DNA of 64,000 nt from Exiguobacterium sp. s193 (GCF_018618755.1 NZ_JACSMR010000013.1:1-64000), one strand, 5' to 3'; shown: positions 34,524 to 44,934, counted from the stretch's first letter. The notes: a model not told the origin generated them from the sequence alone. Made by a program: numbers and translations.

Positions 34524-35000
34524 ATGCCATTCCAATTAATGCTCAATGCTTTTTTAGCCGTTCTCTGGATGTTTCTCTCGAACACCTTTACGACTTCGTC
34601 ATTCATCGTCGGTTACCTCCTCGGGCTAATCGCGATGTTTGCGATGCGTCGTGGCTTTAGCAGCCGGTTTTATCTCGGTCCCGTCATCGCCCTCGTACGA
34701 CTATCGGTTCGTTTTTTATACGAACTCGTCGTTGCGAACATTCAAGTTTTGACGGTCATCTTAAAACCGCGCCTCGACATCCAGCCCGGAATCTTTGCGT
34801 ATGAGACGACCTTAAAGAAAAACTGGGAGATTACATTGCTTTCAATGTTGATTACATTGACACCAGGTACACTCGTCGTCGATATCTCAGATGATAATAA
34901 AACGCTCTACATTCATGCCCTGCATATGCCCGAAGCGGACGAAGCCGTCGCGGCCATTCGGAACAGCTTCGAAAAAGCCATCTTGGAGGTGAGTCGTTGA
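34524..35000 (+). CDS. mrpE: Mrp antiporter subunit E
   Basis: 158 residues: an N-terminal hydrophobic part (FLAVLWMFLSNTFTTSSFIVG), then a soluble domain with LLSMLITLTPGTLVVDIS, the family signature. The stop overlaps the mrpF start as TGATG. Confidence 0.93.
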   Translation: MPFQLMLNAFLAVLWMFLSNTFTTSSFIVGYLLGLIAMFAMRRGFSSRFYLGPVIALVRLSVRFLYELVVANIQVLTVILKPRLDIQPGIFAYETTLKKNWEITLLSMLITLTPGTLVVDISDDNKTLYIHALHMPEADEAVAAIRNSFEKAILEVSR

Positions 35001-35284
35001 TGTTTCAGTTCATCATTTACCTCGCCTTAGGAGGCGTATTCCTGTCGATGCTCGGACTGTTCTATCGTGTCATCAAAGGACCTTCGGTTGCTGACCGTGT
35101 TATTGCACTCGATTCGATCGGGATTAGCTTAATTTCGATTGTCGGCTTAGTGTCGATCCTCTTACGGACGAGTGACTACCTCGAAGTCATCCTCTTGATT
35201 GGTATCTTAGCCTTCATCGGGACAGTCGCCTTCTCGAAATTTATTGAGAAAGGAGAGATTATCGAACGTGATCGCAATAAATGA
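35000..35284 (+). CDS. mrpF: Mrp antiporter subunit F
   Basis: 94 residues, three helices. The conserved KGPSVADRVIALDSIG segment carries the aspartates typical of MrpF. The start is the ATG in TGATG, seven bases after GGAGGTGAG; a TTG one codon earlier is less likely. Confidence 0.93.
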   Translation: MFQFIIYLALGGVFLSMLGLFYRVIKGPSVADRVIALDSIGISLISIVGLVSILLRTSDYLEVILLIGILAFIGTVAFSKFIEKGEIIERDRNK

Positions 35285-35642
35285 GTTTTTCGTAGCCGCC
35301 TTTGCCTTGATTGGTGCATTTTTCAGCATCGTCGCGGCCCTCGGGTTGATTCGCCTTCCCGATGTCTATACTCGCGCACACGCAGCCTCCAAGAGTGCTA
35401 CGCTCGGCGTGATGAGTATTCTAATTAGTGTCATCTTGTTTTTTGTCACAGAAGAAGGGTTATTCTCGTCCCGGACGTTTCTCGGTATTTTATTCGTTCT
35501 GACGACGGCTCCGATCGGAAGTCACCTGATTGCCCGTGCTGCTTACTATAGTGACGTCCCTTTATGGAAAGGATCGGTGCAAGACGATCTCTCTAAGAAT
35601 AAGGAACATGTGACGCCTAAAAAACGTTCGACTCGAAAATAA
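35268..35642 (+). CDS. mrpG: Mrp antiporter subunit G
   Basis: 124 residues if started at the GTG (35268), the usual length of MrpG; an upstream frame start adds residues not seen in the family. Three helices with GLIRLPDVYTRAHAASKSATLG, the MrpG signature, and a basic C-terminal tail. It overlaps mrpF by 17 bp. Last gene of the operon, followed by a strong terminator. Confidence 0.92.
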   Translation: MIAINEFFVAAFALIGAFFSIVAALGLIRLPDVYTRAHAASKSATLGVMSILISVILFFVTEEGLFSSRTFLGILFVLTTAPIGSHLIARAAYYSDVPLWKGSVQDDLSKNKEHVTPKKRSTRK

Positions 35643-35644
35643 GC

Positions 35645-35697
35645 AAAAAAAGACATCATCTTCCGAATCCATTCGGGTCAGGTGATGTCTTTTTTTC
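35645..35697. terminator. Terminator of mrp operon (bidirectional form)
   Basis: AAAAAAAGACATCA and TGATGTCTTTTTTT arms with an inner CCGAAT/ATTCGG stem. Confidence 0.88.
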
Positions 35698-35713
35698 TCG
35701 TTTCACTTACTTC

Positions 35714-36160
35714 TCATGAATGAACGGATGACGGTGAAGCGTCAAACAAAAGTGCCAACTCGTCTTTGTTTGCTACGAGTTCTGCTAACGTATGCTGTTC
35801 CAGTTCCTTCAAAAAGGCACGTAAGGCGCGTCCGAGTATTCCTTTTAAGTGACAACTCGGTTCAATCACACATCGCCCTTCTGCTGAAAAACATTCCACG
35901 ATGTCCATCGGCTCCATCTCACGGACGACTTGTCCGATGTTGATCTCTGCCGGATCCTTCACGAGTCTCAGTCCACCCGTTCGTCCCCGTGTCGACTCGA
36001 CATATCCAAGTTTCGTTAACTGTTGCGTCACTTTCATCAAATGATTCGCTGAGATGCCATAGTGATTGGCGATTGCCGGCATCGGCGTAATTTTCCCTCT
36101 ATGAACGCCAAGGTAAATCAAGACCCGCAGGCCATAATCTGTGTATTGTGTAATCCGCAT
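35714..36160 (-). CDS. nsrR: Rrf2-family Fe-S regulator, NsrR-type
   Basis: 148 residues. MRITQYTDYGLRVLIYL is the classic NsrR/Rrf2 start. A winged helix (ANHYGISANHLMKVTQQL) and wing RTGGLRL follow, then three cysteines in ECFSAEGRCVIEPSCHLKG that would hold an Fe-S cluster. NsrR represses nitric-oxide defence genes such as flavohaemoglobin; no hmp or nitrite gene is in this window, so the targets lie elsewhere. Other Rrf2 members are possible, but the cysteine spacing favours NsrR. Confidence 0.85.
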   Translation of the reverse strand: MRITQYTDYGLRVLIYLGVHRGKITPMPAIANHYGISANHLMKVTQQLTKLGYVESTRGRTGGLRLVKDPAEINIGQVVREMEPMDIVECFSAEGRCVIEPSCHLKGILGRALRAFLKELEQHTLAELVANKDELALLFDASPSSVHS

Positions 36161-36400
36161 GCGCGCACCCCTTCCGCTGATGATGCATCAAAAATCATGC
36201 TCATCCTAATTCGCTTTGTTTAGCGTACCATTTTTTGAATAAAATTCTAACATCAAATGGACGATTACATTGCAAATCAACTGCTTCTTTAATTAGTGAG
36301 CATACGTATCCCATTCGAAATTGGATTGCTATTTTTTAAAATAGAACCAAAAAAGATGAAGCTGACTGTTACGTCAACCCCATCTTGGATGAACACTCCG

Positions 36401-37297
36401 TTATTTCTTTTTCATTTCGCGCATTACTTCGTTGAACCGGTCCGCGTAGTTCGTAAAGACGCCCGTCACCCCGTATTCGAGCATGCGTTCCATGTCGGCT
36501 TTCTCATTGACTGTGTAGGGATGGAGCAACAGCCCACGCTCCCGAATCATCGCTGTGTTTTCACGTGTCAACCCTTTAAAGGAAGGACCGAGTCCGACTG
36601 CGTACGTCTGAAGCTGATCGAGTGCCTCTGGTGTCATCGCTTTGACCGTCGCTGCATCCATCAATTGAACGAGTGGGAGACGTGCGTCCAGCTGTTTGAC
36701 TTTCAACAAACTTTCTTGACTGAACGATTGAATCATCACTTGGCCCGGTTTGACGCGATCGCTTGACAGACCATGACGTTGTAACGTTTTCAGTAATTTT
36801 TCTTCCATCCCCGGGTAGACTTCAGGTGATTTTGTTTCAATATAATAATTTGCATGTTTGCCATACGTATCAAATATCTCATCGAGTGTCGGAACTCGAA
36901 GTCCCTTATATTCAGCCTTCGCGTATTCAGGATTCGCCGTATTAAACCAGCTTCCTGCATCAAGTCGCTTGATCTCTGCTAATGTCTTATCTTTGACAGC
37001 ACCTGTTCCGTTTGTCGTCCGGTCGACCGTCTCATCGTGCATCGCAATCAGCTTACCATCTTTCGTCATCTGTAAATCGATTTCGATGTAGTCGGCTTTT
37101 AATTTTTTATGACTTAATTGGTATGCAGTCATCGTATGTTCAGGTGCATAACCAGAAGCACCACGGTGGGCGATGTTGACGACACGATCCGGATCGAGTA
37201 ACCTGTGTTTCTGTTGATGTGCCGAAGCATCGATACTCCCAAAACTCGTTGCAACGATCGCTCCTGTAAGTACGGTAACGCCAATCTGTTTCATCAT
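36401..37297 (-). CDS. glpQ: Secreted glycerophosphodiester phosphodiesterase
   Basis: 298 residues with a signal peptide (basic MMKQ, hydrophobic core IGVTVLTGAIVATSFG, likely cleavage at ASA). The catalytic GDPD motifs are VNIAHRGASGYAPEHT, YIEIDLQMTKDGKLIAMHDETVDRTT and, later, YIETKSPE. It would release glycerol-3-phosphate from deacylated lipids or teichoic acid outside the cell. AAGGGGG precedes the double ATG. The gene stands alone, and no Pho box could be made out. Confidence 0.9.
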   Translation of the reverse strand: MMKQIGVTVLTGAIVATSFGSIDASAHQQKHRLLDPDRVVNIAHRGASGYAPEHTMTAYQLSHKKLKADYIEIDLQMTKDGKLIAMHDETVDRTTNGTGAVKDKTLAEIKRLDAGSWFNTANPEYAKAEYKGLRVPTLDEIFDTYGKHANYYIETKSPEVYPGMEEKLLKTLQRHGLSSDRVKPGQVMIQSFSQESLLKVKQLDARLPLVQLMDAATVKAMTPEALDQLQTYAVGLGPSFKGLTRENTAMIRERGLLLHPYTVNEKADMERMLEYGVTGVFTNYADRFNEVMREMKKK

Positions 37298-37436
37298 GTT
37301 GAATTTCCCCCTTAAAAGTAACTTACAGATTGAATCTTACGCTGTGACTGTGAAGGAAAGATGTAGTTCGGGTGAAGAAGTTTTTAGAAACGATGACAAC
37401 CCTGTAATTATCGTTGTCCTATCATTCCCGGACAGA

Positions 37437-37473
37437 CGAAAAGGCGTCCTCCCGATTTAAAGGAGAACGCCTC
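37437..37473 (-). terminator. Terminator after odhAB
   Basis: On the minus strand GGCGTTCTCC pairs with GGAGGACGCC, followed by TTTTC. The T-run is short. Confidence 0.7.
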
Positions 37474-37487
37474 ACATGTATCGTTAA

Positions 37488-38744
37488 TTACGCTTCAAAA
37501 ATCAACGATTCTGGATCTTCAAGTAAATCTTTGATGTGTTTCAAGAACGTCACGGCTTCTTTTCCGTCAACAATCCGGTGATCATATGAAAGCGCGACAT
37601 ACATCATCGGACGGTTTGCCATTCGTTCTGCATCGATTGCGACAGGACGTAAGTTGATTGCATGCATCCCGAGAATCGCAACTTGAGGACCGTTCAAGAT
37701 TGGTGTCGACATCAATGAACCAAATGTCCCACCATTCGTGATTGTAAACGTCCCACCCGTTAAATCAGACAATCCTAATTTATTATCGCGTGCTTTAACC
37801 GCCAGACTGATGATATCTTTTTCAATCTCACCAAAGTTCTTTTTGTCCGCGTCACGCACGACCGGTACGACAAGTCCGTCTGGTGCAGACACGGCAATCC
37901 CGATATCATAGAATTTTTTAAGAACGATTTCATCGCCTTGGATTTCAGCATTCAAGTACGGCATTTTTTTCAATGCTGCGACAGCCGCTTTCGTAAAGAA
38001 GGACATGAACCCAAGTTTGACATCGTTGTCTTTCACGAATTTTTCTTGACGCCGTTTCCGTAACGCCATCACGGCCGACATATCGATTTCGTTGAACGTC
38101 GTCAACATCGCCGCCGTCTGTTGCACTTCGACGAGACGGTTGGCAATCGTCTTACGACGACGTGACATTTTAATCCGCTCTTCCGGTTTACCAGGAGCTG
38201 CTTGTGCTGGTGCTTTCGGTGCCGGTGCTGCTTTTTCCTTTACAGGTGCTTGCTCGCGTGGTGAAACTTCGAACGTCGCAACGTCTTGGACACGAATCCG
38301 ACCGAGCGGGTCTTGTGTCGCCACTTGCGCGAGATCAATCCCTTTTTCCCGTGCCAATTTCCGTGCCGCTGGAGAAGCAATCGGACGATCAGCCGCTGAC
38401 GTTTTTTCAGTTGCTGCGACTGCGACCGGTTGCTCTTTTTCAGGCTGCTTGACTTCTTCTTGCTTCGGTTCTGCCTTTGGCGCTTCTGCTTGTTTCGGAG
38501 CTTCTGCTTCTCCGCCAACCGTGATGATGGCGATGGTTTCCCCGACACGCACCGTATCACCTTCTGCTGCCATGACTTCTGATAATGTTCCTGTTTCATC
38601 GGACGGTACTTCGATGTTTACTTTGTCCGTTTCAAGCTCAACGATTGCTTCCCCTTTTTCTACGTGATCGCCCGGTTGTTTTAACCATGAAGCGACCGTC
38701 CCCTCTGTAATTGATTCGGCAAGTTCTGGTACTTTGATTTCCAT
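37488..38744 (-). CDS. odhB: 2-oxoglutarate dehydrogenase E2, dihydrolipoyl succinyltransferase
   Basis: 418 residues. The lipoyl domain has the lysine in [18 protein letters not shown]; a Glu/Lys/Pro/Ala linker follows, then the E1/E3-binding domain ([20 protein letters not shown]), a second Ala-Pro linker and the acyltransferase domain ending with the catalytic [16 protein letters not shown]. The ATG at 38744 has GGGGGAC upstream; the longer frame adds ten unrelated residues. Second gene after odhA; the E3 subunit is not in the window. Confidence 0.95.
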   Translation of the reverse strand: MEIKVPELAESITEGTVASWLKQPGDHVEKGEAIVELETDKVNIEVPSDETGTLSEVMAAEGDTVRVGETIAIITVGGEAEAPKQAEAPKAEPKQEEVKQPEKEQPVAVAATEKTSAADRPIASPAARKLAREKGIDLAQVATQDPLGRIRVQDVATFEVSPREQAPVKEKAAPAPKAPAQAAPGKPEERIKMSRRRKTIANRLVEVQQTAAMLTTFNEIDMSAVMALRKRRQEKFVKDNDVKLGFMSFFTKAAVAALKKMPYLNAEIQGDEIVLKKFYDIGIAVSAPDGLVVPVVRDADKKNFGEIEKDIISLAVKARDNKLGLSDLTGGTFTITNGGTFGSLMSTPILNGPQVAILGMHAINLRPVAIDAERMANRPMMYVALSYDHRIVDGKEAVTFLKHIKDLLEDPESLIFEA

Positions 38745-38792
38745 CGTTTTTGTCCCCCTATGACTATGGTTCAATCTCTGCTAAATCACTTT

Positions 38793-41633
38793 TTACGCGT
38801 TCGTGTTTGATGTTTCTTGTTCGTTTTCCGTCCGTGCTGTCGTTCGTGTCAACGCATCGTTAATGATACGTGCTTGTTCGACTTTGTGACCGGTCGGATC
38901 TCCTTCAGCCGTACTCGACCGGCGTCTGCGACCGATATAACGGACTTGTGTGATCCCGTTTGGTGCGACAGATTCGAGTCGTGGTTCAATATAAGACCAT
39001 GCGCCCATGTTTTTCGGTTCTTCTTGGACCCAAACGATTTCTGTGACATTCGGGTAACGCGCGACTAACTCTTTCAACTGTTTCGCCGGGAACGGATAGA
39101 TTTCCTCGACGCGGACGATATGCAGCCAGTCATATGATTCGTCCGACTTCGCAAGCGCATCCGCTAAATCAATCGCGACTTTACCCGTTGCGAATACAAG
39201 ACGTTCGACGTGTTCCGGTGATTGACCTAACCCGTCTTGTTCGACGATTCGTTTGAACGAACCGGATGTCAACTCCGACAAGTCGGATGTCGCAAGCGGA
39301 TGACGAAGTAAACTCTTCGGCGTCATCACGACGAGTGGGCGGACTTCTTCTTTACCAAGAATCGCCGCTTGACGGCGTAATAAGTGGAAATACTGTGCTG
39401 CACTCGTGACGTTTGCGACGGTCCAGTTCTTTTCACCGGATAACGTCAAGAAACGTTCTAAACGACCACTTGAGTGTTCTGGACCTTGCCCTTCATAACC
39501 GTGCGGCAAGAGCATGACAAGACCTGATGTTTGACCCCACTTCGCGCGGCTCGCCGCGATGAATTGATCGAAGATGACTTGCCCCGAGTTTGCGAAGTCG
39601 CCGTATTGCGCTTCCCACAAGACGAGCGTCTCTGGTGCAAAGACGTTATAGCCGTATTCAAAGCCGAGTACACCAGCTTCTGATAATGGACTATTGTAGA
39701 CAGCAAACGATGCCCGTGCAGAAGTCAAATGATGCATCGGTGAAAACGATTTCCCTGTCTTGACGTCATTTAAATTAATGTTCCGTTGCGCAAATGTTCC
39801 CCGCTCTGAATCTTGACCACTGAGGCGGATTGGTGTACCGTCTGACAAAATCGAAGCAAAGGCAAGCGTTTCAGCATGACCCCAGTCGATTCCGTTTTTT
39901 GTCGTCAAGGCATCAGTCCGACGTTTTAAAACTTTTTCGAGTTTGTGGAAAACGCTGAACCCACTTGGCCATTCAAGCAGTTGTTCGTTGTAACTGACCA
40001 ACTGTTCTTTTGCGACACCTGTCTCGATTGTCGGAACCCCTTTAAAGACGACGTCCGGCATGATGCCACCATATTCTTTTTCAACGTTCGGTACTTTTTC
40101 GCGCGCCGCTTTCATCGTGTCGCTAATGTCACTTTCGATGGTCTTAACTTCGTCTTGCGAGACTTCCCCATGCTCGACAAGATGTTTTGCATAGAGGACA
40201 CGCGCTGTATCATGGTTATGAATCAAATCATATAAAACCGGGTTCGTATTCATCGGTTCGTCCATTTCATTGTGCCCGAACCGGCGATAGCCGATTAAAT
40301 CAATCAAAACGTCTTTATTGAATTTCGCACGGTATTCGCTCGCCAAAAGCGCGACTGCTAGACAGCTTTCGGGCTGATCGGCATTGACGTGGAAAATCGG
40401 AATCTCATACCCTTTCGCCAAATCACTTGAATAGCGTGTCGAACGGGAATCGGTCGGTTCCGTCGTGAACCCGATCGTGTTGTTGGCGATGATATGAATC
40501 GTACCGCCTGTGTTGTATCCTTTTAGGTTCGTCATGTTCAACGTCTCAGCGACGATTCCTTGACCTGGGAATGCGGCGTCACCATGAATCAAAATCGCTG
40601 CTGCTTTGTTTTGAACTTGTTCCGGTGCCCCTTTAACGGACCGATCGTCTTGTGCTGCCCGTGTGAATCCTTCGACGACCGGATCGACGAACTCTAGGTG
40701 TGATGGGTTGTTCGCAAGTGTCACGTGGACGTTACTTGATTGTTGTTCCATCTTCCGGTTAAGACCGAGATGATATTTGACGTCTCCCGTCCACCCGTAT
40801 GTGATGCCGATCGATCCTTCCGACGGCACAAGATCGTGGTTCGGTGCGTGCTGGAACTCTGCAAAAATCATTTCGTACGGTTTCCCGAGGACATGAGCGA
40901 GCACGTTCAATCGTCCACGGTGAGCCATGCCGATGTTGATTGTTTCAGAACCATTCGTGATCAAGTGACCGATGATCGTATCGAGTAACGGAACCATCGC
41001 ATCCAGTCCTTCAATCGAAAAACGTTTTTGACCGACATAGGTCTTATGGAGAAACTTCTCGAACAACTCCGTTTCAGCCAGTCGCTTGAACAATTGTTTC
41101 TTTTGATCACGCGTCAGTTTTGCCGTCAACGCCCCTTGTTCGACTTTTTGGCGTAACCATTTCTTTTCTTCTAAGTCGTCGACGTGTTGCAGTTCAACGG
41201 CAGCTGCTCCCGTATATTGCGCTTTTAAGTGTTCAATCGCTTCAAACGCATCCGACAGACCAGTTGGCGGATCTGGACAGACGAGCGAAACCGGCATCTT
41301 TCGTAAGTCCGCTTCCGTTAACCCGAACTGATCCAACTCAAGCAATTCCACTTCCCGCGGATGGTCCTTCAGCGGATAAATGTCAGCCGCAAGATGACCT
41401 TTCGCACGAATGCGTTCTGCGAGGCGGTGCGCTGCTAAATATTTTTCGAAATCCCCTGTTTCTACCTCTAGCGGTGTGACCGATTCCGTCACCGGAGCAC
41501 CGTGTGTTTCAAAATAAGTCCGCGTTTCTTCGTCAATCGAAGACGCATCCTCTAAAAATCGTTCGTACATTTCGATGATGTACCCAAGGTTCGGTCCATA
41601 AAATGCTTGTTGTTCCTGTTCCCGGCTTGCCAT
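38793..41633 (-). CDS. odhA: 2-oxoglutarate dehydrogenase E1
   Basis: 946 residues. A thiamine-diphosphate enzyme that decarboxylates 2-oxoglutarate in the TCA cycle. The family start FYGPNLGYIIEMYERFLEDA, the active-site MAHRGRLNVLAHVLGKPYE, the TPP motif GDAAFPGQG to NNTIGFTT and the C-terminal RPLVVMTPKSLLRHP are present. The ATG of MASREQEQ is chosen because GGGGGGAACC precedes it and because the Bacillus protein starts similarly. A perfect cre site lies about 70 bp upstream. Confidence 0.95.
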   Translation of the reverse strand: MASREQEQQAFYGPNLGYIIEMYERFLEDASSIDEETRTYFETHGAPVTESVTPLEVETGDFEKYLAAHRLAERIRAKGHLAADIYPLKDHPREVELLELDQFGLTEADLRKMPVSLVCPDPPTGLSDAFEAIEHLKAQYTGAAAVELQHVDDLEEKKWLRQKVEQGALTAKLTRDQKKQLFKRLAETELFEKFLHKTYVGQKRFSIEGLDAMVPLLDTIIGHLITNGSETINIGMAHRGRLNVLAHVLGKPYEMIFAEFQHAPNHDLVPSEGSIGITYGWTGDVKYHLGLNRKMEQQSSNVHVTLANNPSHLEFVDPVVEGFTRAAQDDRSVKGAPEQVQNKAAAILIHGDAAFPGQGIVAETLNMTNLKGYNTGGTIHIIANNTIGFTTEPTDSRSTRYSSDLAKGYEIPIFHVNADQPESCLAVALLASEYRAKFNKDVLIDLIGYRRFGHNEMDEPMNTNPVLYDLIHNHDTARVLYAKHLVEHGEVSQDEVKTIESDISDTMKAAREKVPNVEKEYGGIMPDVVFKGVPTIETGVAKEQLVSYNEQLLEWPSGFSVFHKLEKVLKRRTDALTTKNGIDWGHAETLAFASILSDGTPIRLSGQDSERGTFAQRNINLNDVKTGKSFSPMHHLTSARASFAVYNSPLSEAGVLGFEYGYNVFAPETLVLWEAQYGDFANSGQVIFDQFIAASRAKWGQTSGLVMLLPHGYEGQGPEHSSGRLERFLTLSGEKNWTVANVTSAAQYFHLLRRQAAILGKEEVRPLVVMTPKSLLRHPLATSDLSELTSGSFKRIVEQDGLGQSPEHVERLVFATGKVAIDLADALAKSDESYDWLHIVRVEEIYPFPAKQLKELVARYPNVTEIVWVQEEPKNMGAWSYIEPRLESVAPNGITQVRYIGRRRRSSTAEGDPTGHKVEQARIINDALTRTTARTENEQETSNTNA

Positions 41634-41703
41634 GTACGGTTCCCCCCGTTTCATTCTTTCACCCTTTGTCCTGCCCAAGACAGTCCATTTCCAGCTCTCT
41701 ACC

Positions 41704-41717
41704 TGTTAGCGCTTTCA
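41704..41717 (-). promoter_or_regulatory. cre site upstream of odhA
   Basis: Read on the minus strand TGAAAGCGCTAACA fits TGWAANCGNTNWCA at all positions. It suggests CcpA repression of odhAB on glucose. Confidence 0.65.
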
Positions 41718-41947
41718 AATATCGTGGCATAAAAAATCGACAATGGCACGTCCTCTATAAATGAAGTAGGATGACCACGATTGAAGGCGTTTATACCATA
41801 GTGTTTGCCTTAGTTATTATCTTACTACTTCTGAGCCCTCAGTGCGTTTCGAATTCCCAATTTCTCTGTGGTAAATGTATAAGTTTTTCTTATGATGTCA
41901 CCTTCAGTAATTTATGATACAAACATTTCTTTTTTATTCGATGAAAA
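41718..41947. other. Non-coding stretch upstream of odhA, no gene seen
   Basis: AT-rich, with no plausible frame. It should hold the odhA promoter; nothing else was made out. Confidence 0.5.
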
Positions 41948-42425
41948 AGAACATAAGTGTTCTCGCTAGAGACACTTGTGTTCTCAGCGTGTAGACAAAC
42001 GCTTATGAAGCGTGAAGATGCGATATCGAGAAGCAATCCGTTCGCGCTTCCCTGTCTCGCCTCGTCTTCAAAGCGGCAATCGGTCGCGCCGTTACAGCAA
42101 AGCTGCAGGGTCGCGACCGATTGCTTTTCGCGGTTCTAAGCGATTCAAGACGGATTGCGCCCTAAACCTAAACCGTCTGCATGCCGGGCCTTCCGTCACG
42201 GCGTTACCTGAAAAGCGTCATGTTTCGTTGACTCCTACGGGGAAAAGTGCGTTTTTAACGCACGTTCAGAGGCAGGCAAGACCCTGCTCGTTGTCCGTGA
42301 GGATCAAGGAGCAACGGCTTGCGCCTCGCCCGAGGAAAGCAACGAATAAAGACGCTTGATCTTCCGATCGCACGTTGTCTACAGTCTGAGAACACAAGTA
42401 TCCTCGACGGAGAAACTTGTGTTCT
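41948..42425. repeat. 478-bp nested palindromic non-coding element
   Basis: Both ends are hairpins with near-identical arms: AGAACATAAGT/ACTTGTGTTCT (41948-41984) and AGAACACAAGT/ACTTGTGTTCT (42389-42425). Inside them TGTAGACA (41990-41997) pairs with TGTCTACA (42376-42383), so the ends form inverted repeats of about 54 bp. Domain A has outer arms GCAATCCG/CGGATTGC (42033-42040, 42151-42158) and perfect inner arms of 13 bp (42076-42088, 42112-42124). Domain B is closed by TTCGTTG/CAACGAA (42224-42230, 42340-42346) and has GTGCGTT/AACGCAC (42247-42263). It is GC-richer than its surroundings. It looks like a MITE-like or structured-RNA repeat. Confidence 0.7.
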
Positions 42426-42429
42426 GTAT

Positions 42430-43158
42430 TCATAAGACTTTGCTTAAGAACGATTGTGTCCGTTCGTGTTGCGGGGAATCAAAAAGTTGATCCGGCACAT
42501 TTTCTTCGACGATGTACCCGCCGTCCATGAAAAGGACCCGGTCTCCGACTTCCCGTGCGAAGCCCATCTCATGGGTCACGACGATCATCGTCATCCCTTC
42601 GAGCGCCAATTGTTTCATGACTTCAAGCACATCTCCGACCATCTCGGGATCAAGGGCTGAAGTCGGTTCATCAAACAACATGATTTTCGGATTCATCGCG
42701 AGCGCTCGTGCAATCGCAACCCGTTGTTTTTGTCCACCGGATAATTCACCTGGGTAATTGTCTGCTTTTTCGCGAAGCCCTACTTTATCAAGCAATTCAA
42801 GCGCTAATTTTTTGGCTTGTGTTTTATCCGTTTTGCGTACTTTGACCGGCGCAAGCATGACGTTATCAAGCACTGTCTTATGCGGAAAAAGATTAAAGTG
42901 TTGAAAGACCATTCCCACTTCTTCCCGAACTTTATTGATATCGACTTTCGGATCCGTGATATTGTGTTGATCGATGATGACCGTGCCACCCGTGATATCC
43001 TCGAGTCGGTTCAGGCAACGCAAAAACGTACTTTTACCGGAACCGGACGGACCAATCACACAGACGACTTCTTTTTCCTGAATTTCGACCGAGATATCTT
43101 TTAAGACCTCATTTTGCCCGAATGACTTTTTTAAATTGTCTACTTGAATGATGCTCAT
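42430..43158 (-). CDS. glnQ: Polar amino-acid ABC transporter ATP-binding protein
   Basis: 242 residues. Walker [10 protein letters not shown], signature [16 protein letters not shown], Walker [15 protein letters not shown] and the switch His in VTHEMGFA are all intact. It energises import of a polar amino acid, probably glutamine. It overlaps the permease gene by 4 bp. The palindromic element starts 5 bp behind its stop, so no ordinary terminator is present. Confidence 0.92.
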   Translation of the reverse strand: MSIIQVDNLKKSFGQNEVLKDISVEIQEKEVVCVIGPSGSGKSTFLRCLNRLEDITGGTVIIDQHNITDPKVDINKVREEVGMVFQHFNLFPHKTVLDNVMLAPVKVRKTDKTQAKKLALELLDKVGLREKADNYPGELSGGQKQRVAIARALAMNPKIMLFDEPTSALDPEMVGDVLEVMKQLALEGMTMIVVTHEMGFAREVGDRVLFMDGGYIVEENVPDQLFDSPQHERTQSFLSKVL

Positions 43159-43826
43159 CGTAGTGTAAACCTCCGTTCCAAGAATTTCGCTAACATCGAC
43201 AGTAAATAGATGATGACGAAATACATTAAACCGACGACGGACCAGACGATGAACGGTTCAAACGTCGTCGCTTGTTGGACTTGTCCTTGCTGCGTCAAAT
43301 CAGCAATGCCGATGATCGATAACAGCGACGTGTCCTTCAAGCTGATGATTGACTGGTTCGTAATCGTCGGTAACATTCTTCGGAATGCTTGGGGCAAAAT
43401 GATTTGAACCATCGTTTGTCGCCCTGTCATCCCGAGTGACCGAGATGCTTCGGTCTGGCCTTTGTCGATTGACTGAATGCCGGCCCGGATGATTTCAGCA
43501 AAGTAAGCACCAGCATTAATCGCGACCGTTAGAATCCCGGCATACATCCGGTCCATCGATAACCATTCGAGTGAATTCAAACCAAAGTAAATGAAGAACA
43601 ATTGGACGATGAACGGCGTCCCACGAATGACATCGATATAGATGATCGCAATTCCGTTTAAAATCTTCAAGGGTGACAAACGCATTAAGGCGACGATCAA
43701 GCCAATTAAAAACCCGGCAATGACTGCGATGATGAAAATATATAACGTAACTTGTAGTCCCTCTAAGAAAAACGGAAACGCAGCTTTTGCCACTTCCATC
43801 AGTAGCTCAACTCCCTCATCATACAA
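43155..43826 (-). CDS. glnP: Polar amino-acid ABC transporter permease
   Basis: 223 residues, five membrane helices. HisM/GlnP type with [20 protein letters not shown] and the EAA loop [24 protein letters not shown]. It follows the binding protein gene after a 4-bp gap. Confidence 0.92.
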   Translation of the reverse strand: MYDEGVELLMEVAKAAFPFFLEGLQVTLYIFIIAVIAGFLIGLIVALMRLSPLKILNGIAIIYIDVIRGTPFIVQLFFIYFGLNSLEWLSMDRMYAGILTVAINAGAYFAEIIRAGIQSIDKGQTEASRSLGMTGRQTMVQIILPQAFRRMLPTITNQSIISLKDTSLLSIIGIADLTQQGQVQQATTFEPFIVWSVVGLMYFVIIYLLSMLAKFLERRFTLR

Positions 43827-43830
43827 TTCA

Positions 43831-44601
43831 TTATTTTAGATAACGATCGACGATTTTGTCATACTCGCCACTTTCTTTTAGATTTGCTAATCCTTTATTG
43901 ATTTTTTTCATTAAGTCGTCGTTTTCTCCTTTAAGGACGGCAATGCCGTAGTTATCCCCGTTTAAACGGTCGCCGACGAGTTTTAATCCGAGGTTTTGTT
44001 GTTTATTGGCATAAGAAATGACCGGATAATCTTCAATCAAGGCTGCCGCATTGCCATTTTTCACTTCTTGGAACATCGCCGGACTATCATTGAATTGGGT
44101 TACTTTGATCCCTAGTTTATCTGCATTATCCGTCGCATACTTTGCACCGGTCGTTCCTTTTTTGACGGCTACCCGCTCACCCTTTAAATCGTCCACTGAC
44201 TTGATTTTGTTATTGTCCTCTTTGACGACAAGAATCAGTCCGGCTTCGAAATAGGGGTCAGAGAACGTCACGACTTTTTTACGTTCTGGCGTGATACTCA
44301 TACCTGCAATCGCGACATCAAGCTGGTTTGCTTGAAGTGCCGGGATAATCCCACTAAAATCCATCGCTTCAAACTTAATCTTGAAATTTTGATCTTTTGC
44401 GATCGCTTTAATCAAATCAATGTCAATCCCTTTGTAGGTATCTCCATCTTTGTACTCAAACGGTGGATAGGTTACATCGATGCCGACTTTGTATGTCTTA
44501 TCTTCTGACGACGAATCATCATTGGAACCGATACTACATGCACTCAACACGAACAGACAGCTCATCAGTAAAAATAAGACAGAAAAACGTTTTTTCATCA
44601 T
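43831..44601 (-). CDS. glnH: Polar amino-acid-binding lipoprotein
   Basis: 256 residues. Signal peptide with lipobox LSAC, then [20 protein letters not shown] and [23 protein letters not shown], the family-3 solute-binding pattern. The ligand is probably glutamine or a related amino acid; only the family can be told. AAGGGGG precedes the paired ATGs. First gene of the three-gene operon. Confidence 0.92.
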   Translation of the reverse strand: MMKKRFSVLFLLMSCLFVLSACSIGSNDDSSSEDKTYKVGIDVTYPPFEYKDGDTYKGIDIDLIKAIAKDQNFKIKFEAMDFSGIIPALQANQLDVAIAGMSITPERKKVVTFSDPYFEAGLILVVKEDNNKIKSVDDLKGERVAVKKGTTGAKYATDNADKLGIKVTQFNDSPAMFQEVKNGNAAALIEDYPVISYANKQQNLGLKLVGDRLNGDNYGIAVLKGENDDLMKKINKGLANLKESGEYDKIVDRYLK

Positions 44602-44785
44602 TTATACCCCCTTCGTTTGAAGGCACAGCCCTCTATTAAGATATTTCCCTTTAAAGTAGTCCTGTTGAAACGTCTTTTCACCAAAAAAATCTGAATTAAT
44701 CGAAAAAACTGATTTTTCCCCTGGATTGACCGATGACCCGTGACTCGGCCGAAAGCACTCTGCCTACCTTCCCTTGATTTCCATA

Positions 44786-44820
44786 CAAAAAGGGACAACA
44801 TCGATTTGATGTTGTCCCTT
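44786..44820 (-). terminator. Terminator after tRNA-Leu
   Basis: AAGGGACAACATC and GATGTTGTCCCTT are perfect arms around AAATC, with a T-run on the minus strand. Confidence 0.9.
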
Positions 44821-44850
44821 TAATATCTTCATATACTGAATATTTGATAA

Positions 44851-44934
44851 TGCCGCCGAGAGGACTTGAACCTCCACGGTGTTGCCACCACTAGATTCTG
44901 AGTCTAGCGCGTCTACCAGTTCCGCCACGACGAC
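44851..44934 (-). tRNA. tRNA-Leu (anticodon CAG)
   Basis: 84 nt. The acceptor stem GTCGTCG pairs with CGGCGGC (two G-U pairs), and the discriminator is A. The anticodon stem CTAGA/TCTAG encloses the loop CTCAGAA, giving CAG, which reads CUG. The T-arm is GAGGTTCAAGTCCTC, and a long variable arm marks class II. The CCA end is not encoded. A terminator follows. Confidence 0.95.

Noticed and set aside
36161-36400. Possible gene between nsrR and glpQ
   Set aside because: Only an antisense frame into glpQ is open; nothing credible in the gap.
38092-38667. 191-residue frame opposite odhB
   Set aside because: Ala/Ser/Thr-rich shadow of the lipoyl linker region.
41957-42359. Frames of 60 and 115 residues inside the palindromic element
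   Set aside because: Basic, repeat-driven translations without ribosome sites; the stretch is better explained by nucleic-acid pairing.
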